The notes beneath the pieces are model-generated. The model ran no database searches. It worked only from the letters and a program-made list of their open reading frames with translations, and was not told the DNA's origin. Below are positions 15,450 to 17,446 of a DNA stretch of 17,446 bases, one piece after another. Position numbers and translations under genes: made by a program. Within the stretch, counting starts at the first letter, position 1; the number at the start of each line of letters is the position of its first letter. Origin of the DNA: GWF2-38-69 sp037127655 (GTDB lineage: Bacteria; Verrucomicrobiota; Lentisphaeria; Victivallales; GWF2-38-69); contig JBAXXY010000046.1 of assembly GCA_037127655.1 (NCBI GenBank), positions 1-17,446 on the forward strand. The letters are read 5' to 3'.

Positions 15450-17446
15450 TTATCTCCTGCGTTTTGCAAATGGCTCGCTTAATTGAATATGCTCCCACTC
15501 TAAAAGCATATTTTTAAAAATAGATTCGAATTTTTCAATATTATTTTCAGTGCTCTCTTCAATTTCTCTAGACAGGGTTGCAAGGCGATCAAAACACATA
15601 TTAAGCGATGAACCTATAATTTTATGCGCTGTTTTTTTAGATTGTTCTATATTATTTTCATGGATAGCCTTCCTAAGCATTTCAATGTCATCTGGCATTT
15701 GCGTAGCAATAAGTTCTAAAAGTTTTTCAAAAAGAGCTTCATCTTTATCAATTTTATCCATCAGTTTATTCTTGTCAAAATGCATTATTCCATTGGTATT
15801 AGCTCTTTTATCCGGCGCAGTAGGTGGGGCGCTATTAACCAATGCCAAAAACTTTTGTAGCATTTTTTGTAGAACAACTTCTTCAATCGGTTTAGTTAAA
15901 AAGTCATCCATCCCTATTTTTAGGCATTTTTCTCTATCTCCTTTCAATGCTCCTGCAGTTAACGCTATAATAGGAACATGCCCTCCGCTTAGAGACTCGA
16001 AACTTCGTATTTCTGCAGTAGCCTCTACCCCGTCCATTTCTGGCATCTGAACATCCATTAATATCAAATCAAGTTTAGTTCCCTTCGCTACATCCAATGC
16101 TTCTCTACCATTCTTTGCTTCTAATATTTTAGCATTTGGAAGCAATTTTTTGATTAAAATCGTAATCAACAGCGTATTCATAGCAACATCTTCTGCCACA
16201 AGTATGACTGGAGAAATTTTACTTAATATTTCAAATCTCGTCTGATCCAACGCTATTTCGTTTTTCATTTTATATGGAGTGGATTTATTGCAGATGCTTC
16301 TCAAATACTCAAATAGTTCAGTTGATTTCAATGGTTTAGAAAGATTAAATAAAACTCCCAGATTTTTACACCTTTTCTGAATATCGGAATCATCCATTGA
16401 ACTGTGAAGCAATATCACATGTTGTTTTTCAGGTGAAAGATTCAATTGGGTTCGAATCCTTTCAACGGTGTCAAGGCCATTGAGGTCAGGCATGTGATAA
16501 TCAATAATGATTACATCAAAATGCTTTGAACTTTCAATAATCTTTAGCGCCGAAAATCCATTATCGCAGGAAGTACACTCAACGCCCCAATTCATGAAAG
16601 TGTGTTTAAGGATCATCCTATTGTTCTCATTGTCATCGACGACAAGGACACGGCTTATATCTTTCAAGCTATCATGGGTGTAATTTTCACCAAATTCATA
16701 TTGAGTTTCAATAGTGAAAGAAAACACAGACCCCTTTCCTGGCTCACTTTCCAATTTTATTCCATTTCCCATTTTTAAAGCAAGTAAACTTGAAATAGTA
16801 AGTCCAAGCCCGGTACCACCGAATTTTCTGGTCGTCGAAGTATCAGCTTGGGAAAATGAATCGAATATCTTCTTTTGATTTTCCTGCGTTATGCCAATTC
16901 CAGTATCACGAATAGAGAAGCAAAAACTACCAAATAAATCATGCTGTTCTGAAAAGGTCACTTTGAGTTCAACTTCACCGTGTTCTGTAAATTTTACAGC
17001 ATTGCCTAAAAGGTTTACTAATATCTGTTTTAAGCGTATAGGATCAACCATAGCATAACGCGGAATGTCAGGCTGGATGTTCAATAGCAATTCCAGATTT
17101 TTCTGGGAGGCATGGTATTTGATAATATCCGATGCCTGCTCAATAAGTTCGACCAAATTTGTTTTAATAATCTCAAGCTCAAGTTTTCCAGCTTCTATTT
17201 TGGACAGGTCAAGAATATCATTGATAATCCCTAATAATGAACGAGATGAAATTTTGGCATTTTCTACATACTGCTTCTGTACAGGAGTCAATGGAGTCTT
17301 TGAAAGCAGTTCCGTAAATCCTATCACTCCATTCAGCGGTGTCCTTATCTCGTGACTCATATTTGCAAGGAATTCTGACTTTGACTTACTGTCCTTGTCT
17401 GCTCTATCCTTGGCTTTCTGGAGCAAGGCTTCGGTGTTCTTCTTGG
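15450..17446 (-). CDS. Hybrid sensor histidine kinase (HisKA-HATPase-REC-REC-HPt), 5' end missing
   Basis: A BarA/TorS-style phosphorelay kinase; the frame stays open to the right edge, so the sensor part lies outside the window. A TTG at 17426 is not a real start. Domains in order: HisKA with MSHEIRTPLNGVIGF (His codon 17354-17352); HATPase with N-box NLLGNAVKF, DTGIGI and FGGTGLGLTIS; REC1 with VLVVDDNENNR and IIIDYHMPDLNG (Asp codon 16502-16500); REC2 with ILVAEDVAMN and LILMDVQMPEMDG (Asp codon 16055-16053), then IALTAGAL and LTKPIE; and a C-terminal HPt domain with TAHKIIGSS (His codon 15626-15624). All phospho-residues are present, so phosphate can pass His-Asp-His to another regulator, most simply the downstream REC-PAS-GGDEF protein, whose start is 16 bases past this stop. 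The input signal is unknown. Confidence 0.95.
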   Translation of the reverse strand, partial: KKNTEALLQKAKDRADKDSKSKSEFLANMSHEIRTPLNGVIGFTELLSKTPLTPVQKQYVENAKISSRSLLGIINDILDLSKIEAGKLELEIIKTNLVELIEQASDIIKYHASQKNLELLLNIQPDIPRYAMVDPIRLKQILVNLLGNAVKFTEHGEVELKVTFSEQHDLFGSFCFSIRDTGIGITQENQKKIFDSFSQADTSTTRKFGGTGLGLTISSLLALKMGNGIKLESEPGKGSVFSFTIETQYEFGENYTHDSLKDISRVLVVDDNENNRMILKHTFMNWGVECTSCDNGFSALKIIESSKHFDVIIIDYHMPDLNGLDTVERIRTQLNLSPEKQHVILLHSSMDDSDIQKRCKNLGVLFNLSKPLKSTELFEYLRSICNKSTPYKMKNEIALDQTRFEILSKISPVILVAEDVAMNTLLITILIKKLLPNAKILEAKNGREALDVAKGTKLDLILMDVQMPEMDGVEATAEIRSFESLSGGHVPIIALTAGALKGDREKCLKIGMDDFLTKPIEEVVLQKMLQKFLALVNSAPPTAPDKRANTNGIMHFDKNKLMDKIDKDEALFEKLLELIATQMPDDIEMLRKAIHENNIEQSKKTAHKIIGSSLNMCFDRLATLSREIEESTENNIEKFESIFKNMLLEWEHIQLSEPFAKRRR

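Noticed and set aside
15550..16050. Plus-strand 166-codon open frame opposite the hybrid kinase
   Set aside because: Lies wholly antisense to well-conserved REC2 and HPt coding sequence and its translation (Ser/Ile-rich, no motifs) looks like a shadow frame.
1..17446. CRISPR array, transposon, phage or toxin-antitoxin module
   Set aside because: No regularly spaced repeats, terminal inverted repeats, transposase or integrase motifs, or small paired toxin-like genes were found.

Overview
The window is AT-rich bacterial chromosome, densely coded, with short gaps and a standard genetic code. It looks like a housekeeping region, not an island: there is no transposase, integrase, phage gene, CRISPR array or long repeat. 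A Lys tRNA gene, ribosomal protein L28, valyl-tRNA synthetase, guanylate kinase, dUTPase, fumarase and glutamine synthetase sit among regulatory genes. A small BamE/SmpA-like lipoprotein suggests a Gram-negative (diderm) envelope. The phylum cannot be fixed from the sequence alone. Useful clues are a four-cysteine L28, a ValRS with T-x-G-H in place of H-x-G-H, a long eukaryote-like malic enzyme, and a CBS/DRTGG pyrophosphatase.

Layout. Positions 1-399 (+) are the 3' end of an amino-acid permease. Positions 416-6757 (-), read in transcription order, are: STAS anti-anti-sigma gene, terminator, metallophosphoesterase, BamE-like lipoprotein, gmk, tRNA-Lys, rpmB, terminator, valS, and a secreted GIN-domain (beta-helix) protein. 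Position 6935 starts dut (+). It converges on a minus-strand block, glutamine synthetase -> malic enzyme -> fumC (12053 down to 7384), and the dut and fumC stop codons overlap. Position 12239 starts a CBS/DRTGG manganese pyrophosphatase (+), divergent from glutamine synthetase. Positions 13985-17446 (-) hold a hybrid histidine kinase (5' end beyond the window) closely coupled to a REC-PAS-GGDEF diguanylate cyclase.

How the genes work together. glnA-maeA-fumC looks like one carbon/nitrogen unit: fumarate and malate interconvert, malate goes to pyruvate, and glutamate plus ammonia gives glutamine. The kinase/cyclase pair looks like a phosphorelay that ends in c-di-GMP synthesis. The translation and nucleotide genes are ordinary growth functions.

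No gene-free stretch exceeds 300 bases. The two largest gaps are 6758-6934 and 12054-12238, both divergent promoter regions. I found no convincing wholly new system. The points most worth checking are the odd D-arm of tRNA-Lys, terminator-like hairpins just ahead of valS and the phosphoesterase gene, the N-x-[VIL]-G repeat ladder of the GIN protein behind valS, and a glutamine synthetase without the usual adenylylation-site motif.
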